Assembly (NCBI GenBank): GCA_947461635.1
Contig: CANHMH010000008.1
Location: 1 to 39,883, forward strand
DNA from: Flavobacteriales bacterium
Lineage (GTDB): Bacteria > Bacteroidota > Bacteroidia > Flavobacteriales_D > Crocinitomicaceae
Reading direction: 5' to 3'
Length of the DNA stretch: 39,883 nucleotides
The position numbers and the translations under genes are program-made. Position 1 is the first letter of the stretch. The number at the start of each line of letters is the position of its first letter. Shown in pieces: positions 25,064 to 33,061 of the stretch. The notes beneath the pieces are model-generated. The model made no database searches. It worked only from the letters and a program-made list of their open reading frames with translations, and was not told the origin of the DNA.

Positions 25064-25090
25064 AAAAAAGGCGACATTTCTGCCGCCTTT
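25064..25090 (-). terminator. Terminator for the plug-domain gene (minus strand)
   Basis: AAAGGCG (25067-25073) pairs with CGCCTTT (25084-25090). On the minus strand the stem is followed by a T run (A residues at 25064-25069 on the plus strand), as expected for a gene ending at 25110. On the plus strand no T tract follows, so it would serve truA less well. Confidence 0.75.
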
Positions 25091-25109
25091 CCAATGTTCA
25101 ATTTTGTTT

Positions 25110-25820
25110 TTATTCCTGATTGGACATGTATGCTCTGTATAGGTCAAAGTAGCTTTTTGTTTCTACAACAATTGCTCCACCAAGTGTATCTCCGTATTTT
25201 GCTGGAAGTCCACCAGTGTAGACCATCATTCTATTAATGGAACAACTTGGAACGCTAAACACTTCGTTGCTTTTGATACCATCCAAAATATAAATCATAT
25301 CGCCTTTACGGGCTCCACGGAACATCAATTGTCCATCATCATCCACCTTGATTTCAGAAGACATGGAAGTCGCTAGTGTCTTTATATCAAATTTATTTGC
25401 GTTGTGCACTAAATCCTTTGACGTTAATTCCTTTACAGGTAATTCTCCATAGATTAAGCGAATTCGCGTACCAACGGGAACCGCTTTCATTGTTTGAACG
25501 GCATTCGTGTTCATTAAAATCGTTCCTAAATTACAATAGGCTTCGATTGGAACATCTACTGGAATTCCTTTCAAGGAATCTGTTTTATACACGATGTACA
25601 TCGTGTATTTTCCTACGGGTACACTTGAGATTCGGAATCGACCATCAGCATCGGTCATGGCATAATATATTTTATCCTGATCTTCCACCACTGCGCGAGC
25701 ATTGGGCAAGGGTTTATCGTCGTTAAAATTCATCACTTTGCCGATGATGTCACCTGTTACAGACTGAGCAATTGTGTTTCCTGCAAATATTAGCATCCAC
25801 ACTGCGAACCAACTTTTCAT
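25110..25820 (-). CDS. Stand-alone TonB plug-domain protein without a barrel
   Basis: The 236-residue exported protein has a signal peptide (MKSWFAVWMLIFAGNTIAQ), a CarboxypepD_reg-like domain (GDIIGKVMNFNDDKPLPNARAVV and DADGRFRISSVPVGKYTMYI, about residues 22-105), and a TonB-receptor plug-like domain (QLMFRGARKGDMIYILDGIKS and MMVYTGGLPAKYGDTLGGAIVVETKS). A SusC-type receptor would continue for 600 or more residues as a beta-barrel; here it stops with YRAYMSNQE, and a terminator follows at once, so it is not a frameshifted fragment. It may be an adaptor that docks with another outer-membrane protein. The function is unknown. Confidence 0.78.
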   Translation of the reverse strand: MKSWFAVWMLIFAGNTIAQSVTGDIIGKVMNFNDDKPLPNARAVVEDQDKIYYAMTDADGRFRISSVPVGKYTMYIVYKTDSLKGIPVDVPIEAYCNLGTILMNTNAVQTMKAVPVGTRIRLIYGELPVKELTSKDLVHNANKFDIKTLATSMSSEIKVDDDGQLMFRGARKGDMIYILDGIKSNEVFSVPSCSINRMMVYTGGLPAKYGDTLGGAIVVETKSYFDLYRAYMSNQE

Positions 25821-25880
25821 AGATTTTTGTTTTTTGGATTTCTTTAAAGATGTTGACTACGATGAAATTCCATAAAAGAC

Positions 25881-25910
25881 AAAAAAAAGGCCCACATTGC
25901 TGTGAGCCTT
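25881..25910 (-). terminator. Terminator after fabD (minus strand)
   Basis: AAAGGCCCAC (25885-25894) pairs with GTGAGCCTTT (25901-25910) with one mismatch and a six-base loop. Read on the minus strand it is followed by seven T. It lies 20 bases past the fabD stop. Confidence 0.82.
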
Positions 25911-25929
25911 TGACTATTTTATTTCCGTA

Positions 25930-26817
25930 TTATTCAACGATTGTTGCACTGCTTGTTGTTAATTCGCGGTTTACTTTTTTGAAAAGTCCTTGTAAAACTT
26001 TTCCCGGACCAACTTCTACTACTTCGTCACAACCATCAGAAAGCATGTTATTCATGATTTGTGTCCATTTCACTGCTCCCGTTAATTGTAAAACCAAATT
26101 TTGTTTGATTTCAGCTGGATCAGAAACCGCTTTTGCATTAACATTCTGATACACGGGACATGTTGGTTGTGAAAAATGTGTTGCTTCGATAGCCGCTGCG
26201 AGTTCTTCGCGTGCGGGCTCCATCAAAGGTGAATGAAAGGCCCCGCCCACTTGTAGCATCATCGCTCTTTTCGCGCCAGCTTCTGTTAACATGACACACG
26301 CTGCTTCTACTGCTGGTATGGAACCAGATATCACTAATTGTCCAGGACAGTTATAGTTTGCCGGAACAACGATACCCTCGATTTCGGAACAGATTTTTTC
26401 CACGACGTCGTCTTCCAATCCAAGAATTGCTGCCATTGTTGAAGGTTGCATTTCGCATGCTTTTTGCATCGCGAGAGCACGTTGTGAAACCAAACGGAGT
26501 CCATCCTCGAAACTCAACGCTTTGTTTGCAACCAAAGCTGAAAACTCACCTAATGAGTGTCCTGCAACCATTGCCGGCTGAAATGACTCACCCAAACATG
26601 CTGCAAGAATTGTCGAATGTAAAAAGATCGCGGGCTGTGTCACTTTTGTTTGTTTCAACTCCTCTTCGCTTCCTTCGAACATGATTTTTTGAATATCGAA
26701 TCCAAGAATTTCATTTGCTTTTTGGAACATTGATTTGGCTAAATCTGAATGTTCATATAAATCTTTACCCATTCCGGTGAACTGTGCACCTTGCCCGGGA
26801 AATACATATGCTTTCAT
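25930..26817 (-). CDS. fabD: Malonyl-CoA:acyl carrier protein transacylase FabD
   Basis: FabD transfers malonyl groups from CoA to acyl carrier protein for fatty acid synthesis. The 295-residue protein has FPGQGAQ (residues 6-12), the nucleophile motif GHSLG with Ser88, QRALAMQ (the arginine that binds the malonyl carboxylate) and GGAFHSPLM with the catalytic histidine. All catalytic positions are present. It follows the YwqK-like gene on the same strand by 42 bases; TAATTTTA at 26835-26842 on the minus strand is a one-mismatch -7 box. A terminator lies just downstream. Confidence 0.96.
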   Translation of the reverse strand: MKAYVFPGQGAQFTGMGKDLYEHSDLAKSMFQKANEILGFDIQKIMFEGSEEELKQTKVTQPAIFLHSTILAACLGESFQPAMVAGHSLGEFSALVANKALSFEDGLRLVSQRALAMQKACEMQPSTMAAILGLEDDVVEKICSEIEGIVVPANYNCPGQLVISGSIPAVEAACVMLTEAGAKRAMMLQVGGAFHSPLMEPAREELAAAIEATHFSQPTCPVYQNVNAKAVSDPAEIKQNLVLQLTGAVKWTQIMNNMLSDGCDEVVEVGPGKVLQGLFKKVNRELTTSSATIVE

Positions 26818-26859
26818 AACGCTTAATTTTGGGGTAAAATTAATGATTCCTTTGGAATG

Positions 26860-27699
26860 TTATAATTGTCCATCGGAATGATAACGTCCGGCTTTAAAGA
26901 TTCTCACTTTTTGAAGAATCCCATCAGCGTCATAATCATAGACTTTCCCATCCCACAACTGGCCATTTTTAAAATCTCCTTCCATCCAAATTTCATCGTT
27001 GTCGTTATACACTTTGTTATAACCATTTGTGACAAATTTCAATCCTTTCATCCTTGGATTGGTGATTTTTGGCGGATATATCATTGATTCCATGCTCGAT
27101 ACAGGTGGTTGGGGCTGCGGAATAGCTGAACTATTTTTCACGTTTAAAATTGTACCTGATGCAGATACCTCAAAAGATTCTATCAGATTTCCTTGAGTAT
27201 TATAGCGATTTACCTTTCCACCTAAGGTTCCGTTTTTCATTGAATACTCCAAGGCAATTTTTCCATTCTCATGAAAATATTGAACATTCCCGGTTTCTTT
27301 TCCTTCGTTATTATAGATAGCCTTATAAGCAATGACCCCATTCTCATAATAGCGAACAAGAGTACCTTTGTATCCATTCTTTTCGAAACTTCCTTGTTCC
27401 TTGATATGTCCATTCGAGTAATAACGAGTAAATGATCCTTCAGGTCGATTATTGGAATAATTTCCTTTCAACTTTGGCGTTTTACCATCTTTGTGGTATT
27501 TCGTCCATATTCCTTCTTTTCTTCCATCAACATAGATTCCCTCCTCTACCTTTCCCGTTTTAGCGATTCCAGAATGAGGTTTATCTGCGCCAGTATAAAT
27601 CCATTTGCCTGTTCGCTTTCCATGCGCATCTTTTTTATTCTGCGCTTGAACAAGGGACGTAAGCAAAATGAACAAGAAGATTAGGTGATATTTTATCAT
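26860..27699 (-). CDS. YwqK-like/MORN-variant repeat protein
   Basis: The 279-residue exported protein has a signal peptide ending LTSLVQAQ. The body consists of tandem repeats of about 20-23 residues with the pattern Y-x-x-x-G-x-x-x-x-x-G-x-x-x (for example YHKDGKTPKLKGNYSNN, YYSNGHIKEQGSFEKN, YYENGVIAYKAIYNN), typical of the YwqK/MORN_2 group. Some such proteins are antitoxins, but this exported form is more likely a surface or periplasmic repeat protein; the role is unknown. It is transcribed divergently from the flavin reductase-like gene. Confidence 0.8.
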   Translation of the reverse strand: MIKYHLIFLFILLTSLVQAQNKKDAHGKRTGKWIYTGADKPHSGIAKTGKVEEGIYVDGRKEGIWTKYHKDGKTPKLKGNYSNNRPEGSFTRYYSNGHIKEQGSFEKNGYKGTLVRYYENGVIAYKAIYNNEGKETGNVQYFHENGKIALEYSMKNGTLGGKVNRYNTQGNLIESFEVSASGTILNVKNSSAIPQPQPPVSSMESMIYPPKITNPRMKGLKFVTNGYNKVYNDNDEIWMEGDFKNGQLWDGKVYDYDADGILQKVRIFKAGRYHSDGQL

Positions 27700-27789
27700 A
27701 ATTAAAAACTAATGTAAAAGTATGAAAAGAAGGTAGAAATCTGTGAATAACTACTGAAAAATTACCTTCAAAAAACGAGAAGAAAAAAG

Positions 27790-27797
27790 TAATTTTG
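27790..27797 (+). promoter_or_regulatory. Candidate -7 box for the flavin reductase-like gene (TAATTTTG)
   Basis: Exact TAnnTTTG match ending eight bases before the ATG at 27806. The best -33 candidate, TTC at 27767-27769 with a 20-base spacer, is weak. The leader would be only a few bases. Confidence 0.4.
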
Positions 27798-27805
27798 AAT
27801 TCATT

Positions 27806-28699
27806 ATGTTGACATTTAATCCACAGGAAATATCGGTTCAGCGACTTCATCAGTTGCTACTAGGGTCTATTGGTCCAAGGCCAATTGCATTTGCATCAAC
27901 CATGAATGCTGCTGGACAAGCAAATCTGGCACCATTTAGTTTTTTTAATGTTTTTAGTGCGAATCCCCCGATTTTAATCTTTTCTCCGGCACGATCTGGC
28001 AGAACAAATGAAACAAAGGATACTTACAAAAATGTGAAGGAGCTTCCGGAGGTAGTCATCAACGTAGTAAATTTCGATATTGTACATCAAATGAGTTTGG
28101 CGAGTTCACCTTATTCTCCAGGGATAAGTGAATTTGAAAAAGCTGGACTTACGGCTATTCCATCAGAGACAATTAAACCCTTCCGCGTTGCAGAAGCACC
28201 TGTTCAGTTTGAATGTCGTGTAAATGAAGTGAAAGAACTTGGTAACGAGGGCGGAGCTGGAAACTTAATCATTTGTGAAGTATTGCGTATGCATGTGAGA
28301 GAAGACCTCATCGATGAAAAAGGACTGATTGATCAGCACAAAATAGACTTGGTTTCACGCATGGGGGGAGATTGGTACGTTCGAGCAAATGAACAGTCTA
28401 TGTTCGAGGTTAAAAAACCAATTACGACATGTGGAATTGGCTTTGACGCACTTCCAAAGGACATCAGAAATAGTAAATTTTTAAGCGGAAATGACCTTGG
28501 TCAATTGGCTGGAATCGAAGAACTGCCAAATGAAACGGATGTGAACGAATATAAGCTGATTGAATTAAGCGAATTATTTGTATCTTTAGAAAACGACGCA
28601 GTCGAACTCGAAACACAACTTCATCAAAAAGCAAAAGCCCTTTTAAGCGAAAATAAGTTAGAAGAAGCTTGGCTCACTTTATTAGCATTTAACAATTAA
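27806..28699 (+). CDS. Flavin reductase-like (FMN-binding split barrel) protein
   Basis: The 297-residue protein has the flavin reductase-like domain at its N-terminus: LLGSIGPRPIAFASTM, NLAPFSFFNVFSANPP and an FSPA-R segment that binds FMN phosphate. The domain covers about residues 5-190. The C-terminal 100 residues hold an acidic helical extension (FVSLENDAVELETQLHQKA) not needed for flavin binding. Such proteins use or reduce FMN; the substrate is unknown. It precedes the DUF3127 gene by 11 bases and they are likely co-transcribed. Confidence 0.85.
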   Translation: MLTFNPQEISVQRLHQLLLGSIGPRPIAFASTMNAAGQANLAPFSFFNVFSANPPILIFSPARSGRTNETKDTYKNVKELPEVVINVVNFDIVHQMSLASSPYSPGISEFEKAGLTAIPSETIKPFRVAEAPVQFECRVNEVKELGNEGGAGNLIICEVLRMHVREDLIDEKGLIDQHKIDLVSRMGGDWYVRANEQSMFEVKKPITTCGIGFDALPKDIRNSKFLSGNDLGQLAGIEELPNETDVNEYKLIELSELFVSLENDAVELETQLHQKAKALLSENKLEEAWLTLLAFNN

Positions 28700-28710
28700 A
28701 TTATAATTCA

Positions 28711-29106
28711 ATGTTTAAATTCACCGGAACCATCAAGGTTATCCAACCTACGCAACAAGTCACAGAGAAATTTGCTAAAAGAGAATTTGTTGTGACAGAT
28801 ACAACTTCAATGTATCCACAAGACATTATGTTTCAAGCAACACAGGACAAATGTAGCATGTTAGACAGCTACAATGTGAATGATCAAGTGGAGGTTTCAT
28901 TTAACCTTCGTGGACGTGAGTGGACTAGTCCTCAAGGTGAAGTTAAGTACTTTAATACGATTGAAGCGTGGAGAATTGAGCGTCCAGGACAAGGAACTGG
29001 AATGCCTGCTGGCGGACCTTCTGCAATGTCTTTAGGTAATGCTCCTGCATCTACACCAAGCAGTCCAATAACGGCAGCTGAGGATGACGACGATTTACCA
29101 TTCTAA
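28711..29106 (+). CDS. DUF3127 protein with SSB-like acidic C-terminus
   Basis: The 131-residue protein belongs to DUF3127, a Bacteroidota family with a predicted OB-like beta fold (FTGTIKVIQPTQQV, KREFVVTD, VEVSFNLRGREW). A flexible Gly/Pro/Ser/Ala linker (about residues 93-122) leads to the C-terminal end EDDDDLPF. This mimics the acidic tip of single-stranded DNA-binding proteins (DDDIPF), which recruits RecQ, PriA, RecO and others. A role in DNA binding or repair is an inference from this tail and fold. A strong hairpin terminator follows 15 bases after the stop. Confidence 0.85.
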   Translation: MFKFTGTIKVIQPTQQVTEKFAKREFVVTDTTSMYPQDIMFQATQDKCSMLDSYNVNDQVEVSFNLRGREWTSPQGEVKYFNTIEAWRIERPGQGTGMPAGGPSAMSLGNAPASTPSSPITAAEDDDDLPF

Positions 29107-29120
29107 GTAACAAGAATCAT

Positions 29121-29157
29121 AAAAATGCCCCTAACGATACAGTTAGGGGCATTTTTT
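29121..29157. terminator. Bidirectional terminator between DUF3127 and ZIP genes
   Basis: AAAAATGCCCCTAAC (29121-29135) pairs perfectly over 15 bases with GTTAGGGGCATTTTT (29142-29156), loop six bases. T runs follow on both strands, so it can close both convergent genes. Confidence 0.93.
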
Positions 29158-29179
29158 ATTTGTACTCTTCGTGATTGTA

Positions 29180-29905
29180 TCAATACATTAACATCGCTAA
29201 GCCGCAACCAACAACAATGCTCATTAATTTCATGAGGTTGAATTTGTGGTTCTCGGTTGTTTCAAAAATAATAGTGGTGGAAATATGTAGAAACATTCCA
29301 ACTACAACCGCCAATATCACGTGAACATCTAGTCCAAGTTCGGCTGGAGAAACAGTAAATCCAAGTAGCACGCCTAACGGAGTCATTACTGCGAATAAAC
29401 TAAGCACTAACCACGATTGAAGTTGACTTAACTTCGTATTTATCAATAAGGTCATTAAAGCAATCGCTACCGGAACTTGGTGAAAAATAATCCCCCAGAA
29501 AAGTGATCCATGTGCGTGCTCATGCGTATTCACAATACCCATATACTCATTACCTAATGGAATTCCTTCAATGATTGAATGAACAGATAGAGAAATAAAT
29601 AAGACCCAAGGCAAGGGTTGTCCTTTGTGCACGTGCACGTGTCCATGTTCTATTCCTCCAGAAAAATACTCCAGGATTAATTGTACTAAAAATCCAAGTA
29701 GAATGAATATTCCCATTTTCGCTTGACCATCAGCATAAATATCTGGAATCAGGTGCTGAAAGATGATCGCTAATAAGAATCCACCACTAAATGCTAATGC
29801 TAATTTGATGAATTGACTTTTATTGGTCGCATTTAGGTATGTCACAACTAATCCACCTATAATTACGGAGGCAATAAGACCAATAAAAACTAGTGAGATA
29901 TTCAT
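29180..29905 (-). CDS. ZIP family metal transporter
   Basis: The 241-residue inner-membrane protein has about seven to eight hydrophobic segments. The paired ZIP motifs are present: HSIIEGIPLG in TM4 (His109, Glu113, Gly114) and FHQVPVAIAL in TM5 (His142). Between TM3 and TM4 is a His-rich loop (EHGHVHVHKG) that may bind metal. It probably imports zinc or another divalent cation. The start codon shares one base with the stop of the methyltransferase gene (TAATG), so they are translationally coupled. Confidence 0.9.
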   Translation of the reverse strand: MNISLVFIGLIASVIIGGLVVTYLNATNKSQFIKLALAFSGGFLLAIIFQHLIPDIYADGQAKMGIFILLGFLVQLILEYFSGGIEHGHVHVHKGQPLPWVLFISLSVHSIIEGIPLGNEYMGIVNTHEHAHGSLFWGIIFHQVPVAIALMTLLINTKLSQLQSWLVLSLFAVMTPLGVLLGFTVSPAELGLDVHVILAVVVGMFLHISTTIIFETTENHKFNLMKLMSIVVGCGLAMLMY

Positions 29906-30636
29906 TATTTTAACTGTGCTTGAAGGATTAAACGATCGGAATTTTCTTCGTTAAAAGATATCAAATCGTAGGACCCAAAGGTATTTACAATTTCGAATTT
30001 ATCCGCTAACAAGGAATGAAAATCAGACAATTTTAGGGCCTGTACGCGTTCCATGAAGTGATTTACTTGTCCGTTTTCGATCACCTCAATGTGTTTAAAG
30101 ATGTGTTTTCCGTCATAGTTACGTGTGATTTGAAAGGTAACTTCATCGATTACTTTCGTTTCTGAAGGAACTAAATTCTGTATGACCTTTGAAGCATTCA
30201 TGAAATCAATCAAGACAGTGGCGCCAGGTTTCAACATATTCGAAATAGACTCACAAACGCGTTTGTTTTCCGATTCGTGATCAAAGTAACCAAAACTTGT
30301 AAATAAATTGAAAACGGCGTCAAATTGTTCATTTTCTAAGGCCTCTCGCATGTCGTGCGTTTGAAAGCGCAAACGATCATTAGACCATTGACTTGCAAGA
30401 GAAATGCTGTTTGGAGATAAATCTACACCAAGGACATCGTGTCCAAATTCACTTAAATATTTGGCATGTCGCCCTTTGCCGCAGGCTAAATCCAATAATT
30501 TAGACCCCAATGGTAAGTTTAAATGGTTAATGAGATTTTGAATAAAACGTTCTGCTTCCTGTTCATCGCGATTTTGATAGAGTAAATGATAATAACCCGT
30601 ATCAAACCATTCTTCAAACCATTCTTTTTTTGACAT
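29905..30636 (-). CDS. Class I SAM-dependent methyltransferase
   Basis: The frame reaches 30651, but ATG 30636 is preferred because it begins MSKKEWFEEWF, the usual N-terminus of this Bacteroidota family, and because the candidate -7 box at 30640-30647 lies just upstream. The 243-residue protein has motif I LLDLACGKGRH (around residues 47-57), VLGVDLS (motif II acidic residue) and FNLFTSFGYF. The substrate is unknown; small molecules such as quinone precursors or toxic compounds are possible. It is coupled to the ZIP gene and divergent from the DUF4143 ATPase. Confidence 0.85.
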   Translation of the reverse strand: MSKKEWFEEWFDTGYYHLLYQNRDEQEAERFIQNLINHLNLPLGSKLLDLACGKGRHAKYLSEFGHDVLGVDLSPNSISLASQWSNDRLRFQTHDMREALENEQFDAVFNLFTSFGYFDHESENKRVCESISNMLKPGATVLIDFMNASKVIQNLVPSETKVIDEVTFQITRNYDGKHIFKHIEVIENGQVNHFMERVQALKLSDFHSLLADKFEIVNTFGSYDLISFNEENSDRLILQAQLK

Positions 30637-30639
30637 GTT

Positions 30640-30647
30640 CAAAATTA
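30640..30647 (-). promoter_or_regulatory. Candidate -7 box for the methyltransferase (TAATTTTG)
   Basis: Exact TAnnTTTG on the minus strand, ending three bases before the preferred ATG at 30636. No clear -33 element is seen. If used, the mRNA would be leaderless or nearly so. Confidence 0.35.
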
Positions 30648-30690
30648 CCATTTTGTTTTCTAAAAAGTGAAAAGAGAATTTGAATGTTTG

Positions 30691-30720
30691 TTGTTTTCAG
30701 CTGAATATTTTGTATTTTTG
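30691..30720 (+). promoter_or_regulatory. Promoter of the DUF4143 ATPase (TTG-N19-TATTTTTG)
   Basis: TTG at 30691-30693 and TATTTTTG at 30713-30720 are exact consensus elements with a 19-base spacer. The predicted start near 30725 lies upstream of ATG 30736 and downstream of the alternative GTG at 30667, which argues for the later start. Confidence 0.72.
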
Positions 30721-30735
30721 ACATTATTTTCTGTT

Positions 30736-32028
30736 ATGTCTGAATTTTTTGCGCTAATTGAAAAGTATAATTTCTGGAACAATCCAATAAAAACAGGTTG
30801 TTTAAGGGAAAAATACTTACATCAACTTTTGCTCTTCAAGGATACCCGATTAGTCAAGGTACTTGTTGGTCAACGACGAGCAGGTAAAAGTTTTGTGCTC
30901 AGACAATACATCGACCACCTCATAAAAAATGGGGTTCCGCCACAAAACACATTATACATCAACAAGGAATTTACGGACTTCGACAGTATCGAAACGTATC
31001 AAGATTTAACGAAGGTAATTAGAGAATATGAATCGCACTTTCAAATAGAAGGAAGACTTTATGTGTTTATTGATGAAATACAATACATAAAGGACTGGGA
31101 AAGGGCTGTCAACTCATTGTCTCAGGATTTCACTTTAGATATTGATCTATTCATCACCGGTTCTAATTCCGAAATGTTATCTAGTGAACTTTCAAGTTTA
31201 CTATCAGGAAGGTATGTGCAATTCCACATATTACCATTTTCCTTTGATGAATACTGTTCCTTTCACAAAAGAGAAAAAAACAGAAAAAACTACCTAAAAT
31301 TTCTCCACGAAGGAGCATTGCCAGAATTGTACCATTTACCAAACGATGAAAGTAAATTCCACTACTTGTCTTCATTAAAGGACACCATTATCCTTCGTGA
31401 CATCGTACAACGATTTTCCATAAAGGACACTTCCCTACTCTTGGATATATTTGCTTACCTCACGAATAACGTATCTAATTTATTTTCAGTGAATAATGTG
31501 GTGAACTATTTCGAGAGTAAAAAACGTAAAACGAATTATGAAACGGTTGCCAACTACATTCATTACCTAAATCAAACGTTCATCATACATCGCTGTGATC
31601 GTTATGACATCAAAGGAAAAGAGTTACTAGGAGGCAATGTAAAATACTATTTAAATGACCTTTCTTTTCGCACTTATTTATTTGGAAGTAATGCTCTCTC
31701 CTATGGGAATCTATTAGAAAACAGTGTGTTTCTTGAACTTGTACATTTTGGATTTGGAGCGCAAGTTGGTGCTTTAAGGAACAAAGAAATTGATTTTGTC
31801 GCCTATCGAAATGGAGTGACACTGTTCATTCAAGTGGCGTACACGCTCACAGATGACAAAACATTTAACCGTGAGTTTGATAATTTAATGTCCTTGAAAA
31901 ACAATCATCCCAAACTTATCGTTACGATGGATGAACTTCCCATAAAAGAAAAAGACGGCATATACCTTGTTCCTGTTTGGGAATTGACTGATTTTTTGGA
32001 AAGTTTGACTACATTCACCACGAAATAA
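30736..32028 (+). CDS. AAA-type ATPase with DUF4143 domain
   Basis: ATG 30736 is chosen over the upstream GTG at 30667 because the consensus promoter lies between them and the extra 23 residues are not family-like. The 430-residue protein has Walker A GQRRAGKS (residues 45-52), Walker B YVFIDEIQY (Asp113, Glu114) and sensor-like ITGSNSEML. The C-terminal DUF4143 region ends in KEIDFVAYRNGVTLFIQVAY, resembling a restriction-endonuclease-like core, although the usual lysine after the second acidic or glutamine position is not clear. Such proteins are common accessory genes, sometimes scattered by horizontal transfer; their function is not settled. Confidence 0.88.
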   Translation: MSEFFALIEKYNFWNNPIKTGCLREKYLHQLLLFKDTRLVKVLVGQRRAGKSFVLRQYIDHLIKNGVPPQNTLYINKEFTDFDSIETYQDLTKVIREYESHFQIEGRLYVFIDEIQYIKDWERAVNSLSQDFTLDIDLFITGSNSEMLSSELSSLLSGRYVQFHILPFSFDEYCSFHKREKNRKNYLKFLHEGALPELYHLPNDESKFHYLSSLKDTIILRDIVQRFSIKDTSLLLDIFAYLTNNVSNLFSVNNVVNYFESKKRKTNYETVANYIHYLNQTFIIHRCDRYDIKGKELLGGNVKYYLNDLSFRTYLFGSNALSYGNLLENSVFLELVHFGFGAQVGALRNKEIDFVAYRNGVTLFIQVAYTLTDDKTFNREFDNLMSLKNNHPKLIVTMDELPIKEKDGIYLVPVWELTDFLESLTTFTTK

Positions 32029-32030
32029 AC

Positions 32031-32618
32031 ATGGGTTTCATGAAGAAAATTGGACTAACAGGAGGAATTGGTTCTGGCAAAACAACAATCGCTCATATGC
32101 TAGAAGCAATGTCCTACCCTGTTTATTATTCCGATAACCGTTCTAAGGAATTATGTGACAGTGACGAAGGAATTCGCTCTCAACTCATCTTGTTATGTGG
32201 TGAAAAAGCATATGAAAACGGACACATGAATCGTCCTTACTTGAGCGAATGCATCTTCTCGAATCCTGATTTGAGAATCAAGGTCAATGAAATCATTCAT
32301 CCTGTTGTGAGAAAGGACTTTGAAATGTGGTCAGCGAAACAAACAAGCCCATTGATTTTTAATGAAGCAGCCATTTTGTTTGAAACAGGTGCTTATCAAC
32401 AGTTCGATGCCGTTGTATTGGTTTGTGCGCCGATTAAGGAACGTATCGAACGCGTCATGCTCCGGGATTTATGCGACAAAGCAAGTGTGGAAAGCCGTAT
32501 AAAAAGCCAATGGCCGGAGGAGCAAAAAAGAAAGTTAACGAATTATTGCATCGAAAACGATGGACTTCATCCGATTCTTATTCAAGTGGAGGGTATTATA
32601 ACGAGCTTATTGTCCTAG
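32031..32618 (+). CDS. coaE: Dephospho-CoA kinase
   Basis: CoaE phosphorylates dephospho-CoA in the last step of coenzyme A synthesis. The 195-residue protein has GLTGGIGSGKTT (P-loop, residues 8-19), YYSDNRSKEL and NEAAILFETGAYQQFD, as in the family. Either ATG 32031 or ATG 32040 (MKKIGLTGG) may be the start; the latter matches usual family N-termini. It begins two bases after the DUF4143 stop. Its stop codon overlaps the convergent DUF2141 stop in the four bases CTAG. Confidence 0.93.
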   Translation: MGFMKKIGLTGGIGSGKTTIAHMLEAMSYPVYYSDNRSKELCDSDEGIRSQLILLCGEKAYENGHMNRPYLSECIFSNPDLRIKVNEIIHPVVRKDFEMWSAKQTSPLIFNEAAILFETGAYQQFDAVVLVCAPIKERIERVMLRDLCDKASVESRIKSQWPEEQKRKLTNYCIENDGLHPILIQVEGIITSLLS

Positions 32619-33052
32619 TAAACCATTTTAATGGTAATGACCTTGTCTTTGTCTAATTTCACCGCACATTCCTCAAAACTTGGAGCCGATAACTTTGGAC
32701 GCATGTTATTGGAGAATGCATAAGCTTCCGTAGGGATACCAAAGAAATTTTTATCACAAATTTTATTGCTGTTGTCATCATGGTAAACGACAATGGCATA
32801 TTTCCCTGATTCCAAATCCGTAAATTCAAATTTCACTTCTGGGGCTTTTGCATCCAATCTAGCTAATCGATGTGTTTTTCCTGCTTGGGTAAACACAGCA
32901 GGATTTTTATAAAGTGCGAATTCAATTAAGCCCTTACTATGCTGAATGGCATTTACTTTTACCGTTAAATCACAAGTAGATTTTATTGTTTCCGTTTTAA
33001 AAGGAAAGAGAACATAACTTAGGGTAAAAACACCTGCGAACAACTTAAACAT
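32615..33052 (-). CDS. DUF2141 family exported protein
   Basis: The 145-residue protein has an N-terminal hydrophobic signal (MFKLFAGVFTLSYVLF) and a DUF2141 beta-sandwich: KVNAIQHSKGLIEFALY, FTDLESGKYAIVVYHDDNSN and FFGIPTEAYAFSNN are typical. The function of the family is unknown. It is last in a minus-strand run pruA, beta-barrel protein, DUF2141, nine bases after the previous gene. Confidence 0.88.
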   Translation of the reverse strand: MFKLFAGVFTLSYVLFPFKTETIKSTCDLTVKVNAIQHSKGLIEFALYKNPAVFTQAGKTHRLARLDAKAPEVKFEFTDLESGKYAIVVYHDDNSNKICDKNFFGIPTEAYAFSNNMRPKLSAPSFEECAVKLDKDKVITIKMVY

Positions 33053-33061
33053 AGAAAATGA

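Noticed and set aside
25376-25726. 116-codon plus-strand open frame opposite the plug-domain gene
   Set aside because: The minus-strand protein has a signal peptide and recognisable domains; this frame has none.
26860-27699. Toxin-antitoxin function for the YwqK-like protein
   Set aside because: It has a signal peptide and no adjacent toxin candidate, so the antitoxin label is not supported.
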